Shown here: positions 48,785 through 61,507 of the stretch, in pieces
How the letters are laid out: each line of letters begins with the position of its first letter
How positions within the stretch are numbered: position 1 is the stretch's first letter
Assembly (NCBI GenBank): GCA_027257055.1
Contig: JAPVLO010000277.1
Coordinates: forward strand, 3,410,001-3,474,000
Direction of reading: 5' to 3'
DNA: 64,000 bases
Source: Cephalopachus bancanus
Taxonomy: Eukaryota > Chordata > Mammalia > Primates > Tarsiidae
The notes under the pieces: generated by a model
Databases searched by the model: none
The model's input: the letters and a program-made list of their open reading frames with translations, nothing else
Told to the model about the DNA's origin: nothing
Made by a program: the position numbers and the translations under genes

Positions 48785-49075
48785 TTTTTTTTTTTTTGAG
48801 TTGGAGTCTCACTCTGTCGCCCAGACTGGAGTGCAGTGGCCGCTCCCAGCCACCGCAGCCTTGACCCGCTGGGCTCCAGCGATCCTTCTGCCTCAGCCTT
48901 CCGAGTAGCCGGAATTACAGGCGCACGCTACCACGCCCGGCTCATTTTTTGATTTATTGTAGAGATGAGGTCTTGCTGCCCTGGCGGGTCTCGAACGAAC
49001 CCGCGGGCTCAGGCAATCCACTCACCTCAGCCTCCCAAAGGCACGGGATTACAGGTTGAGCCACCGAGCCCGGCT
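48785..49075 (-). mobile_element. Alu, lineage-specific type
   Basis: Target-site duplication TACATTTCAATTTTC on both sides. A 4-base duplication (GAAC) interrupts the T-arm-like hairpin loop. Confidence 0.96.
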
Positions 49076-49331
49076 TACATTTCAATTTTCAATTGCTTAT
49101 AAAAGTAATGCTAGTAAAAGGGATTAGCTTGGCATAAAACCATAGAGAATACATAATAGCAGTGTGAGCAGTTCTTTCCTTAAGCGAAAAGGAAAACTAT
49201 GTGATTAACCCACTTTTGATTCCCACAGTCAAAAGTCAGAAGGTTAAAATAAACTGAAGCTTAAACACTAAAAATGTTTAGACTCTCCTTAAGAGACAAT
49301 TATAGTTGGTATTGTGAAAAGGAGAGATTTT

Positions 49332-49617
49332 TTCTTTCTTTCTTTCTTTCTTTTTGAGTTGGAGTCTCACTCCGTCACCCAGACTGGAGCGCAGTGGCTG
49401 CTCGACCTGCTGGGCTCCGGCGATCCTTCCGCCTCAGCCTTCCGAGTAGCTGGAACTACAGGCGCGCGCTACCATGCCCGGCTAATTTTTTGTTTATTGT
49501 AGAGATGAGGTCTCGCCAAGTTGCTCAGGCGGGTCTTGAACCCTGCGGGCTCAGGCAATCCACTCACCTCAGCCTCCCAAAGGCGCGGGATTACAGGCTG
49601 AGCCACCGAGCCCGGCT
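49332..49617 (-). mobile_element. Alu, lineage-specific type, (TTTC)n tail
   Basis: Target-site duplication GAGAGAT(T/C)TTTTC; right arm lacks about 15 bases around GGCTGCTCGACC. Confidence 0.95.
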
Positions 49618-49729
49618 GAGAGATCTTTTCATACTTAACATTTTTTTCAAGGGAAGGAACTATTAAGAATCAACTGTGTATAATAGTAATGATGGTGATG
49701 ATGCTACATTAAACAGAAATAGCAATAGC

Positions 49730-49860
49730 ACTTTATATATTTTTATGTCTTTTTAGAAATTTGACCCTCAAGGGACTCCTATAAGGTAGGCATTAGCATT
49801 ACTAATTCACAAAAAAGGAAAATGAGGCTCAGAGACCATAACAAAACACCAAGTAACTTA
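49730..49860 (-). repeat. MIR SINE
   Basis: CTATAAGGTAGGCATTAGCA, then GGAAAATGAGGCTCAGAGAC, antisense MIR. Confidence 0.8.
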
Positions 49861-50058
49861 CTAAACAACATTTCTGACAAGCATCAGTTAGGACGACATA
49901 TGAGAGATACCTTACTCTAATCTTAGCACTCTCTTCCCTACATTATACTGGCGTGATGGATTGCAAAATAAGACTACAAATTACACCCATCTCAGGATGC
50001 CTGTTCTTTTGTAATATGACCCTGTGCTCTTTAGTCATGTCTTCCTTTTTTCTTCGAT

Positions 50059-50085
50059 TATTTATTATTATTATTATTATTATAT
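50059..50085. repeat. (TTA)n microsatellite
   Basis: Eight or nine ATT units. Confidence 0.9.
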
Positions 50086-50219
50086 TTTAATGATGTGGGG
50101 TACAATTCAGGATTCAGTACATATGTGGTCAATGTACAGGTGTCGTTTTAGCCTCCCATTGGTCTTCACTTTGCCTGGCTGGTCATGTCTTGAGAATAGC
50201 TTTTAATTTGATAAAATGG

Positions 50220-51945
50220 AATTTAGAAACATTATTTTCTTCTTCATGTCTTTTCTCTCTCTCTCTCTAAAAACTTGGCCTTAGCAAAGTTACATTTTCT
50301 TCTATGTTTCTTCTGAGAGCTTTACCCTTTCAGCTTTTGTGTTTAGAGCTATAATCCACTCAAGTTAACTTCTGCATATGGTATGAGATGAGGGTCAAGG
50401 TGACCCCCAACCTCTATATGGATATCCAATTCTTCTACAACCATTTGCTCAATGAATTACTTTGGCACCTTTGTTTAAAAAAAAAAATTAATCAGTCATA
50501 AAAATAAGGGTCTTCCTAGACTCCATTCTAATCAACTGATCTATCCTTATGCCACATTGTCTTCATTACTGAAACTTTATAAGTCTTAAAATGAAGTTAT
50601 ATAATTCCTCTATTTTTTTCAATGGGGTTGTGGATCTTCTGAATTTCCATATAAATTAGAGACTCAGCTTACCAAGTTCTATTAGAAAAGCTTCCTAGGG
50701 TTTTGATAGAGATTGTGTTGAATCTACAGAACAATTTAGAAAGAACTGAAATTATTTTAAGTCTTCAGATCCATGAACATAGTATACATCTCCATTTATT
50801 TAAGTCTTCTTTAATTTATGACAACAGTGCTTTATGTTTTTCAGTAGCAGGTCTTATACATACATATTTATTCTTAAATAATATTTCATTTTTTGATGCT
50901 ATTATAAATGGCAATATTATTGTACTTCGCCATTCCAGTTGTTCATTGCTAGTATGAAATAAATGTATAAAGAAACTAAAAATGATTTCTGTATATTGAT
51001 TTAATACATCCTGTGACTTTACTAAACTGACTTAATAGTTCTAAGACCTTTTATAATGTATTCCTAAGGATTTTTTACAAATACAATCAAGTTGTCTGTA
51101 AATAAAGACAATTTTGTTTATTTTTCCCCCAGTCTATATACCTTTTATTTCTTTTCTTGCCTACTGCACTGCATAGGGGCTCCAGTATATACTGAATAGA
51201 AAAATTATCTGCATAAAGTCTTGTCTTGTTTCTAATCACAGGAGAAAAGCATTCAGTCTTTCACCATCATTAAGTATGATGTTAGTTTTAGGCATTTACT
51301 AGATATCGTCTACCAGTTATTTTGCATGCCTAGTTAGTTGGGTTTTGGTTTTCTGTTTTTAAATCATGAATAATATATTTCTGCATCTACTGAAATGATC
51401 ATAGTTTTTCTACTTGAGTCTATTAATATGATGAATCACATTTATTTCTTCCTTAAGTGTTTCAAAGAATACACCAAGAAGCCAGCTGACTTGGAATTTT
51501 CTTTGAAGAAAAGATTTTTAATTACAAATCCAATTTCTTTAATATACTTGCTAAACTTTAATAAATCCCTATTAGACCTATTAAATCCCTATTTAGACTT
51601 TAATAAGGGTTTCTGGATTATCTTGAGTGAGCTTTGATAATTTGTTTCCATCAAGGAATTTGAATATCTAAGATGTCAAATTTATAGGCATAAAGTTGCT
51701 CATAATGTTATCTTATTATTTTCATCCTTGTGGGATCTGCAGTGGTATTCTCTTTTTCATTCCAGATATTGGTAATTTGTGACTTTTCTTTTTTCTTGAT
51801 CAGTCTGCCTAAAGGTATGTCAATTTTATTGATCTTTCCAAAGCACCAGTTTTTGGTTTCATTGTTTTTCTTGTTTGTTTTCTATTTCATTGATTAATGT
51901 TCTTGATTATTTCTTTACCTCTGTTTACTTTGAGTGTAATTTAGA
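50220..51945 (-). repeat. L1M ORF2, antisense, degenerate
   Basis: Antisense ORF2 landmarks in order: GGTTTTGATAGAGATTGTGTT-like start, TCTGCATCTACTGAAATGAT, TATTAATATGATGAATCACA, then GTCAATTTTATTGATCTTTC. About 1.7 kb; no frame left open. Confidence 0.85.
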
Positions 51946-51999
51946 TTAGAGTTAATTAGATTAGAGTTAAGCTAGACATTTAAAATCACTGACTTGACA

Positions 52000-52690
52000 G
52001 TTTTTTTTAGCTCACAGGTCTCTGAATCAAGAGTTGCCACACCACAGAAACTGTACTTGAGGAGCTGTATTCACATATGAACCTGATGCAGATCAACAAA
52101 TCTTGGGCTTGGAGACTAAGGCATCTGGGAATTTGGAGAGAGGATGAGTGTTTGCTTTTGGGAGGAAAATAAATTGTAGTGGCCAGAGGGCCAGACTGTG
52201 ATAAGATTATTTCATAGTCATAATAATTGCTCCTTTACACTATAACTTTGCCCCTCTTCCCATGGAAACAGAGGACTGGAATCTGGCAAGACTTGGAGTT
52301 GCTTTTACCAACCAGTGTGACAAAAGTGAGGTTATATGACTTTCAAGTCTAAACCTTGTGCCTCTGCTAGCTTCTGTTTTTCACTTTCTTGGAAAGCTAC
52401 TCTGGGATTGCCTGTAAAGATGATCTAGTTTACTGGAAGTTGTGAGGCCACACAGAGACCCAAAGCATCCCAATCAACAGCAAGATATGTAGTAAGACTG
52501 TCTTGGACCTTCTAGACTAGCCAAACCTCCACCTGAACGGAGCTCATGAGTAAGCTTGTGAGCAGCAGTCAAACCAACATGGTTTCTCAAAATCATGAGA
52601 AATAATAAATCCTGATTGCTTTAAGTCACTATGTTTTTGAAGTGGTTGGTTAGTCTACAACTAAATGAAACTACTGCATACTGATAGAAA
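52000..52690 (+). mobile_element. MaLR LTR (MLT1-like)
   Basis: TCTGGCAAGACTTGGAGTTG, GAGGCCACACAGAGACCCAA, then TCATGAGAAATAATAAATCC and GCTTTAAGTCACTATGTTTT, the MLT1 polyadenylation end. The 5' boundary is approximate. Confidence 0.8.
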
Positions 52691-52976
52691 AACAGATGAA
52701 AAGGTTTTACTCCTAAAGGAACTGATAATAAGGGAAAACCACATGGAGGATTAAAGTAAACTGAAATACTGCTAAGCTTATTTTTTTTTTAGCTACAAAA
52801 AAAGAAGGACAAAAGGAAAGGCATGAGGTAGAAAAACTTAAATAAGGGCCTCTTATGATTTATACACTCGTTTTTCATTGTTGATCAATGTCTACTAATC
52901 CCTCCTCCCTTTAGAAAACAGAGCTTACAAGCTATTCTCAATGGTAGTTAGACTAATCTTTTAAAACTATAACTCG

Positions 52977-53176
52977 GCCAGGCACAGTGGCTCATGCCTA
53001 TAACCCCGCACTTTGGTTCAAGACCAGCCTGGGCAACTTGGTGAGACCTCATCTCTACAATAAATCAAAAAATTAGCCAGGTATGGTGGCGCGTGCCTGT
53101 AGTTCCAGACACTTGGAAGACTGAGGCGGAAGGATCACTTGAGTCCAGCAGGTGGAACAGAGTGAGACTCCGACTC

Positions 53177-53178
<2 letters not shown>
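52977..53178 (+). mobile_element. Alu with two internal deletions
   Basis: Target-site duplication CT(A/G)TAACTC; missing part of both arms (GCACTTTGGTTCAAGACC; CAGCAGGTGGAACAGAGTG). Confidence 0.93.

Positions 53179-53223
<45 letters not shown>
53179..53223. repeat. (CA)n microsatellite grown from an Alu tail
   Basis: About 21 CA units directly after GACTCAAAA. Confidence 0.96.
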
Positions 53224-53225
<2 letters not shown>

Positions 53226-53925
53226 GTAACTCAAATCATGTCACATCCCTACTTAAAATCCTGCAGTAGCTTCCTTTTGTCTTGTACTTAGAAAAAAATT
53301 TAAATTCCTTATCGTAATCTACACTGCCTTACAGGATTTGGCCTCTGTCATTCACTCACAATGCCCTTGGCACAGTCGCCCTCTTATCTGTGATCCTTGA
53401 ATACCCAGAGCTCACTTCTGTTTTAGAGGCTTTACTGTTCATTCTGCCTAAAATATTCCTTTCATGGCTGGTTCCTTCTTATTACTCATGTACTAATTTA
53501 AATGTCACCTCAAAGAGACTTTTCATGACCACTCAAATTTTTTTTTTAGATTAGAGAATGTAGCTTAGTTTTTAAAAGTAAATGAGAGACAGAGAGAAGA
53601 GAGAGAGAGAGAGAATTAACCTCCCCAAGGAAAGGTAGGGAGCCAAAGCCAGGAAGCATGGTGACAGCCATAGCTCAAAGAGCACATGGCCACACCAGAG
53701 TCTAGCAGGCAATGGTCTGACTATACAATTTAAAATGATATCATAACCCTGACTTTTATTCGTCTAGAACTTACTACTACCTAAAATTATGTACTTGTTT
53801 AGTCGTCTATCTGTGCTCCAAATTCTATCAAAGTAGGAGTTGTTTCAGGTTGGTTCACTTATACCCCAGGACTTTGCACAGTGCCTTGTACATAAGAGGT
53901 GCCTAATGCTTGTTTTTCTTAATGA
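53224..53925 (+). repeat. L2 LINE, 3' half, with an unrelated insert
   Basis: 53224-53550: ATCATGTCACATCCCTACTT, TTAAAATCCTGCAGTAGCTT, GCCTAAAATATTCCTTTCAT, AATTTAAATGTCACCTC. 53750-53925: the L2 tail (GGACTTTGCACAGTGCCTTG). Between them a (GA)n at 53585-53615 and about 130 unrecognised bases. Confidence 0.85.
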
Positions 53926-56234
53926 GTAAATTACATAAAGATAAAATACTAGTTTGGGACTTTCATCCCACCCCACTGGGAAAGGAGAAAGATAAAGCTG
54001 CTCATTAATGGGGAACTAAGTATTTTGAGCAGTAAAAGTATTAGATTATTTAACAAACAGTCACCCTTAACTAAATACAGTCTATACTAGCACAACCACT
54101 ACAATTCTTGCTATAAATCAGGACTCTGAGCACACCAAACTAGTGTTTCCTAATTAGCTTCTATGGATCACATTTAGATTGTAACTTTCTTCACAGAAGA
54201 ACTGAAAACACAATCAAAACTTGAAAGCCAAGTTTCAAGCTTTCAGAGAGAAAATGAGGTAAGATAGTTGGACATCCCAAGAGTCCTAAAAGACTTTTTA
54301 GGATGGAGATAATCTCTTTTGTTGAAAATAGTTTAACAATGTTAACGCTCCCATTTTTGGTGAAAGGCAGGAGAAATGTACATATGTCCATCAGTCTTAC
54401 TAATCCTTGAACACATTCTCACCTTTGCTTATGTGATTTCTCTCACTGGAAATACCACATGCAGGAGTTCTCACCTTTTCAGAACCAATGCCATCCACTT
54501 CTCAAAATTTTCAAAAAAATTTTTATCAATATACTTTCAGGAACAAGTAACAAAAAGTACCACTCAAAACAGTTTAAACACTAAGGATATTTATTACTTC
54601 ATATATCAGAAAGTCTGGAAGATAAGACAGCTTCAGAATAATTTATTTGGGAAGATCAATAATCTTGTCAAAGAAACCGATTATTTGCCTTTTCCTGCTC
54701 TGCCACACTCACTGAGAAACAATGGCTTAGAAGCCCTAGGCTACAGATAGGGTCATGTGTAGTTACACCAACCTAAACAATAACAAAATCAGGACTCTAC
54801 CAGGAGGCAGAAAGAAGGAACCACTAACTAGGCAACCAAGAATATTTATTACACAGGTCCAATCCAAATACTGGTATTTCAAAAAGTCTTTCCCGAGTAT
54901 TTGAGTCCTCAGTGATAGCGCATGTAAGGCTTATACAATAATCTATCATTTTAAAATATTCATTGACATAAGATTATCAATTATTTCTACTAAAATCTAT
55001 ACTGGAGGAATATACCAACACAAGTTTATTTTTATGTATGTAAAGATACCAATGCAGCTAATATCAAAATAAGATTATATAATTATATAAAAGAAAACTT
55101 TCAAATTTGGCACATATCTATACAGATGTCTGCAAATATTAAGCTATAGCAACACTCAGAATACTGACAACGGTCCACATGTCCGATACAGTAGATGATT
55201 ATTTAATATACTATGACATAGTTACAGAATTCACTAACATACACTCCAGAAAAAATTCTGGAATTCAATCTAATGACAAGAAAAATGTTCATGATGTGTG
55301 AAATGAAAAGGAAACTACAATCTGTATTTATCTTCTTGTTTCCTAAAGCATTTGAGCTAAGCAACAGAATAATTATGTCACACTTGGTAAAAGTTATTCA
55401 AGTATTTCAGTATGTTCAAGTAGTATGTCTCGGCATAGAGGAGGCATCTATGAATCAAGGTCAAATAAAGGTGGGCTATTGTTATCATTAGTTGACTAAT
55501 GAATATCAGTATGTGAAAGAGCCAGAGGGCTACTGTGACTTCCCAGTTTGGTTCTTGACTGACAGTTGCTCCATTTCAGGACCCTCTCTTTCAATTCTGA
55601 TTGGCCCCACGAATCCCAAGTGCTTTGTGATTATTGAACAAGTACAAATGTGTAATAAATAAAAGATAAAAACCAGATTCGCTATAAGTCAACGTGCGTA
55701 GTTTATTTGAATTTTCCTCTCAGTTTGCTGCTTTAGGCTCACCTGCTAAATTTCTTTTTGTTACTACAAGGTTTAGTTAATTCCATCTTAGATCTTGCTC
55801 TCTGTGGCTTATTTAACTTGCATGCTGCCACTGGTTTCTTTTCTTTTCTTTCTCTTTTCTTTTTTCTTTTTTTTTCGCAGTTTGCAGGAACTTGGTTTAC
55901 ACATCAGTCACAGAAAGCTACCTTCTAGACCTTCTCGGTTGAAGCATCTAACACACAACTAAAAACTAGTTCTCTTCTGTATATCTTGCCCACTGTGACC
56001 TTGTCATTCAAAACATACTGCTGATTGGGTGCTTTTAATTACTTAGGATCAAGTGAGGAGTCACTCTACTTTGTATAACTGGAGTTTCTCATGACTGAAC
56101 TCAAACCAATTTCCTGAAACAACTCATGAAACAATATCCATTTAATGTCCTACAAAACTTTTGTTACTTTTCACGGGTGAAAAAGAAAAATTCATATTTT
56201 AGGCACATGTCAGATTCAAAGATTTTTATATCTA

Positions 56235-56435
56235 AAAAGTTGTTATAACTTCTCTTTTTTTTTTTCTTTTTTTCAGGGAGGCAGGGCCATGTGTGGGTGA
56301 AGAGAATCCAGTAGAGGCAGGGGTGGGAAAAAGACCTAGAGATGTGGAGAACAGAGACCAGAGGGAGGGGGAAAGAAACCCAGAGAGAGGGGGAAAGAGA
56401 CCCAGAGAGAGGAGGAAAGATACCCAGGGTGGATG
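56235..56435. repeat. Polypyrimidine tract followed by purine-rich tandem repeat
   Basis: A T/C tract (56250-56275) runs into G/A-rich sequence in which an AAAGA(A/G)ACCCAGAGAGAGG unit recurs about three times (56360-56425). Its reading frames are compositional artefacts. Confidence 0.8.
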
Positions 56436-56639
56436 GAGAGAGACAAAGGGATAACTTCTGATAATAAACATTTCTACAATATTTGGCAGGGATTCAACAA
56501 TCTTGATCTTTCTTAAACTTCATTTAAATGTGCTATTCCAGGTACATTAAAAACACAAATCTGATAGTCACTGTTATTTCTTCTATTGGTATCAACTTAG
56601 CTATGGCTCTTTAATGCAATTAAAAGCACGATTATAGAT

Positions 56640-57010
56640 GACTGTGTACTGTCTTCATCCTAGCCAAATCATAATGGAATGAGCAATCTGGGACTACTTA
56701 AATAAACTGGAGTACATCCACACAATGCAGTATTTTCCAAACATAAGAAATTAGTTCTCCATGTACCAAAATGAAAAAAATTATGTTATTCTTTAGAATG
56801 TATAGTGTGCTACTCCGGTCTAAAAAGGAAGTGAAAATAAGAATATGTATTTGTATAGAGAGATTCTGGAAAAATATACAACAACCTAAAAACAGTATTA
56901 CATAAGAAGTGTTGTAGAAAGGAACATGGTAACTGGGGGACAAGGATAGAGAACTTGCATTGTCACTATATAACTTTCTAGATTTGCCATTTTTCAATCA
57001 TGTGGACTAT
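56640..57010 (+). repeat. L1M 3' end
   Basis: AATAAACTGGAGTACATCCA, CACAATGCAGTATTTTCCAA, GTATAGTGTGCTACTCCGGT, AAATAAGAATATGTATTTGT, sense L1 3' region. Confidence 0.7.
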
Positions 57011-57309
57011 GACTGAAAAATTATATTAGGCATTGAAAAAAATTAGGCATTGAAAAATAACCTAGCTAGCTTTTAATCTCCTCACCTGAAATGAGATGTA
57101 AAACTTAATATCAAGTTTTAATCCAAAATAAAATCATGTCTTTTTAGTAAAAATTTCATGCTAAAAATCAGTGTGCTAACAAAAAAATAAATGAAAAAGC
57201 CGCTTGGGGAGAAAGGGCAGCCAAGTTTTTCCTCAAAGGAATTCTGGTGACTCTCCCCATGCCATGTCATATCATAGCCATAAATCGTTGACCAATCATT
57301 TATATTCAC

Positions 57310-57900
57310 AATACCCAGCTACATGCTGAGTGACATGCTCCCTACCCTCAAGCTTCAAAACCTAAATATCAAGATAAGAAAAATACAGTTAAGACAAACC
57401 AAACAATAATTTAAAGAAGAAAAGGCTAAGTAACAAAAGATACAAATAGGATCTATACAACTGATTCAAAGAAACAAAAAAAATCACTGAGACTCGAATA
57501 AATAAAGACTTCAAAAGGAATACAGAAATTAGGTAAGTAGAAAGAATGGAAGAAGAGCATTCTAGGGAAATGAAATTGCTGTAACAAAGATGCTGAAGAA
57601 GAAAAAACACAAAAGTATGTTCAAGAATACTTGACTAGACAGGCTAAACCTAAATCTGAGGCTGGTAAAGGTTAACAGTGAGGGAAAATGATGAAGTTTA
57701 ATAACTACAGTGACATCTGTACAATACTTTACTTATATCATTTGATCAGCAAAACAACAGTATGAGAAAGGATGGATTGTAGAGGACCTTGACTATCAGG
57801 TTATAAATATCTAGCAGTAGTATCTACCTAAGGTTGACTGTACCATCATTACAGGACAAAGAAACTGGAAGCAAGAAGACTAGTTATGAAAGTTCAGGCA
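57310..57900 (-). repeat. L2 LINE
   Basis: ATGCTCCCTACCCTCAAGCT, AGAGCATTCTAGGGAAATGA, then GTAGAGGACCTTGACTATCA, antisense L2 order. Confidence 0.6.
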
Positions 57901-58199
57901 AGTTAGTAAAGACACAGGTTAAAGTGAGGGCAGCAGAAATAGAAAGGAAGAAATTTATAATACTACAATGATAACTGTGGAAGGAGGTAAAAAGGCTACC
58001 AGAGCTCAGACCTCAGTACTAGGAGAATATGGCATAATTGAGAGAAATATGTAAGTCTAGATGTTCTTAGTAAGAGAGAGTTTGGTTCCAGACACGAGTC
58101 TGAAGCAACAGCATCCAGTTTCTGGAGTCTCTATTACTCACGCCTGAGAGTCGTCACCATCTCCCTAACCACGAGAAACAAGTTTCCTTACCACTAGGA

Positions 58200-58390
58200 G
58201 CCCACTGCCCCTCATTCTCAAAAGACTGACGTGGGAGGGAGGAATGAGGACTGAAGGCTTAATGGGTACAGAGCCTCCTTTAGGAATGATAGAAATGTTT
58301 TAGAATTAGATAGAAGCCATACAACATTGTGAACACACTAAATGTCACTGAATTGTATATAGTGCATGGTAAGAAGGATCAAGAACATGG
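58200..58390 (+). repeat. L1M 3' terminal fragment
   Basis: TTAATGGGTACAGAGCCTCC, TGATAGAAATGTTTTAGAAT, TGTCACTGAATTGTATATAG, L1M 3' end. Confidence 0.75.
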
Positions 58391-58429
58391 GGGGCAGAGA
58401 ATGGGAGTGTTTCTAAAATAGGTAGTCAA

Positions 58430-58785
58430 TGGATTTTTAAAATGTGGTACATATACACGATAGAATATTACGCAGGCACAAAGAAGGACAAAATTATGAA
58501 CTTCACAGCAACTTGGATGGACTTAGAGGCTATAGTACTGAGTGATCTATCACAGAAACAAAGAACTGAGTACCACATGTTCTCACTCATAAGTGAACCT
58601 TGAACAATTATCGTAATACTATAAGAAAGGGATTGGCAGTAGTGGGAAACTGCCAGGGGGAGGGGGAGAACAACTCATCAACAAGGGTACCTGCATAATG
58701 AACATCTGTAACCTAACCCTGAATTGTACCCCACATATTTAACATTGAAAATTAAAAAAATTTAAAAATTAAATAATTAAAATAA
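58430..58785 (+). mobile_element. Young 5'-truncated L1 insertion
   Basis: L1 ORF2 end (AAAATGTGGTACATATACAC, ACTTGGATGGACTTAGAGGC, CACATGTTCTCACTCATAAG) and 3'UTR. Flanked by a 15-base duplication AAAATAGGTAGTCAA at about 58413 and 58785, so this is a clean target-primed insertion. Confidence 0.9.
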
Positions 58786-59280
58786 AATAGGTAGTCAAGA
58801 GTGAGCCTCACAAATTTTTTTCTCCAACTCAGATTTTTCCTTTTTAAAATTTTATGTGAATTTCACTTCAATTTTAAAAAGAAAAAAAAATGCAGTTGAA
58901 ACTAAGACCACAAAGGGTTTCATCCATTAAATGTCCATGCCCAGTGTGCCCCATTCCCTCCTTCCAATGTACTTTGCCTATGCCTCTCGACCTTCCAAGT
59001 CATTCCAAGGTGTCTTGATATTATCTTCAGCAATAACCAGAAAATTTTATCTGCTAACTTTTCTCTGAAGTCTATATCCTTACTTTAAAACACAGTTTGC
59101 TCTCTCCTGAGTACATATACTACTTCCTTGCAGCCTATGGTGGCTGCTTTTTTGTCCCTGTTTTCTTTCTGTTGTTATTGTTGTTGTTTTTCTCACAGTA
59201 CTTATCCCAGGGAAAGGAGGAGAAAATTGGTTTTTCTAGTTCCAGAAATTACTCTTCCACCATCATTTTAAAAAACAAAA

Positions 59281-59377
59281 AGACAGGCAACCCCTTTGGG
59301 TCCCCTCCCACTGTGAGAGCTTTTCTGTTCTCTCAATAAATTCTGCTTTTTCACCTAAAAAAACAAACAAACAAAAC
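59281..59377 (+). mobile_element. Short polyadenylated retrocopy of an ERV LTR segment, copy 2
   Basis: AGACAGGCAACCCCTTTGGG, TCCCCTCCCACTGTGAGAGC, AATAAA at 59335-59340, then 15 bases to a (AAAC)n-type A-rich tail. Nearly the same sequence, start and end as the copy at 23747. Confidence 0.65.
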
Positions 59378-60134
59378 ATTTCTGCCATGCTCAGGCCCTC
59401 TAAGTTATATTATCATCTCTTTCCTTCCCACCACTGTCATTTCCTAACCACCCAGTCACTGTTCCCTCATTTGCCTAAATCTTTTTGGCACCTAGCTCAC
59501 AGGTGTCCACCTCTTAAGCTTTGTTATCATCCTAGATACTTTTCAGATTCAAAGAACTACTTTCCCAACAGTATGCCCTGAATTCACCTCCAGTGATACT
59601 CTCCTTCAAGCCTCCTTAGCTGTCCATTGCCAAGGTAAAAATCTTAGACTCTGATCATCATTCAAAACTGCTCTTCCACCAAAATAAGGAATTCAGGCAT
59701 CCTGTTATTATCCACCTTCTCCATGCATGACTGCACCTGAGCAGCCAAGCACCTTCTAAAGAAAGTTCTCAAAAAGGCAAGTTGGTTCTATTATTAACAC
59801 ATCATTACTGATCTCAAATGAGCACTCCATACTAGGTAACAATTCTATATTCTTTGGTTAAATCATTCTTTCACACTCTACCATGCCCATCACAAATCTT
59901 TTCCATTTTCTTCAATCCTCTGACACTCTCCTCTCTTGCTGTGAGATAAAGATCCTGTCTCCAACTTTACAGAGAAAGAACCCACCAGGCAAGAACTCCT
60001 ACAGCTTTCCAATATAAAATGTAAAAACACACCTACAACTGCATCCATTTTATTCTCGTCACATCTTTTAAAAACAGTGAAATGATCCTCTACACCACCT
60101 ATTTTATTCCCTTCATTCATTTAACAAATGATTC

Positions 60135-60330
60135 ATTTGAACAACAAATGTTCATTTGAGGAAATATTAATCAAAGGCCTACTAAGTGCCAGGCACTGCT
60201 CTCCAAACAAAACACACAGTGAATAGACGCTGTGCCTTCCTAGAACTTACGTGTTGGACTTGGAGAGAAATAGAAACAATACAAAAAATAGGCAACAAGT
60301 AAATGAAGGATTATGTTGGTGTTGTGGGGG
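60135..60330 (-). repeat. L2 fragment
   Basis: CCTACTAAGTGCCAGGCACT, then TTCCTAGAACTTACGTG, antisense L2 tail. Confidence 0.75.
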
Positions 60331-60832
60331 GGGTACAATAAAAAGGAATTTTGAACACACTAAATTCCAGTGGATAATAATTCCATAACCTCACACAATG
60401 GCACATTAAGTAGGATCAAGAGTGTAGGGAGCAATGCCTTGCTTTAAACTAGGTAGTCAAGAGTAAGCCTTACAAATTTATTTCTACAATTCATACCTTT
60501 TCCCTGAGCTTCAACATTCACATCCAACAGCTCATCAAACTCAAACAGATCCAAAGGGAATGCACGAATGCTTCCCCCATCTCTCTATCCCAAATACAAC
60601 AAAAACAACTATCCTACTTCAATAAATGGCAATTATAATCTATGAATACTGTAAAAGCCAGACCTTGTGGTTATTCTTGGTACCCTACACTCACTCCCCA
60701 TGTCAATGTAACCACGTCTCCACTAATAGCCATCATTATCACCACCACCACTACTACCCAGCTGCAGGCTACCATCACCTCTATTTGATCAGTTTTATTT
60801 ATCCTGCCTTCTCACTCCCCTTTCCACAATAA

Positions 60833-61112
60833 TTTTTTTTTCTTTTGAGTCGGAGTCGCATTCTGCTGCCCAGGCTGGAGTGCGATGGCAAACTCACAGC
60901 CACCCCAGCATCAACCTGCTGGGCTCCAGTAGTCCTTCCACCTCAGGAACTACAGGTGTGTGCTACCACGCCCAGTCAATGTTTTGATTTATTGTAGAGA
61001 TGAGGTCTCGCCAAGTTGCCCAGGCTGGTTTCAAACATGTGAGCTCAGGCAATCCCCTCTCCTCGGCCTCCCAAAGTGCTGGGATTACAGACTTGTGCCA
61101 CTCCCAGCCTCC
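60833..61112 (-). mobile_element. Alu
   Basis: Antisense copy; CCACAATAAT(T) flanks both ends. Confidence 0.92.
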
Positions 61113-61315
61113 ACAATAATTCTTTACAGAGCAACCAGAGTAAGATTTTCAAAACAAACCCTGCATAAAACACTTCATAGGCTTTCACTGCACTTAGGAT
61201 GAAGATCAATTTCCTTAAAACATGATACAAATTACCCATGATACATGGAAAGCCTGATCCCATCTTACCCTTCTAGCCTCATTTTTCACCACACCTCTTA
61301 GATTTCTCTCCCTTA
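61113..61315 (+). repeat. L2 LINE fragment
   Basis: AGAGCAACCAGAGTAAGATT, CTGCATAAAACACTTCATAG, GCCTGATCCCATCTTACCCT, sense L2. Confidence 0.7.
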
Positions 61316-61507
61316 AGTTTACTGAGGCATAATTGACAAATAAAAATTATATATTTAAGGTATGTGTTTTGATATACAATTACATTGTGAAATGATTACC
61401 ACAATCAAGCTAATTAACACATCCTTAACCTCACACAGTTACCAACTTTTTTGTAGTGAGAACATTTAAGATCTCTCTTAGCAAATTCAAGTATACATTA
61501 TTTTCAT

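Noticed and set aside
53179..53223. Regular repeats considered as a CRISPR-like array
   Set aside because: It is a simple (CA)n microsatellite; there are no repeat-spacer units anywhere in the window, and the DNA is mammalian.
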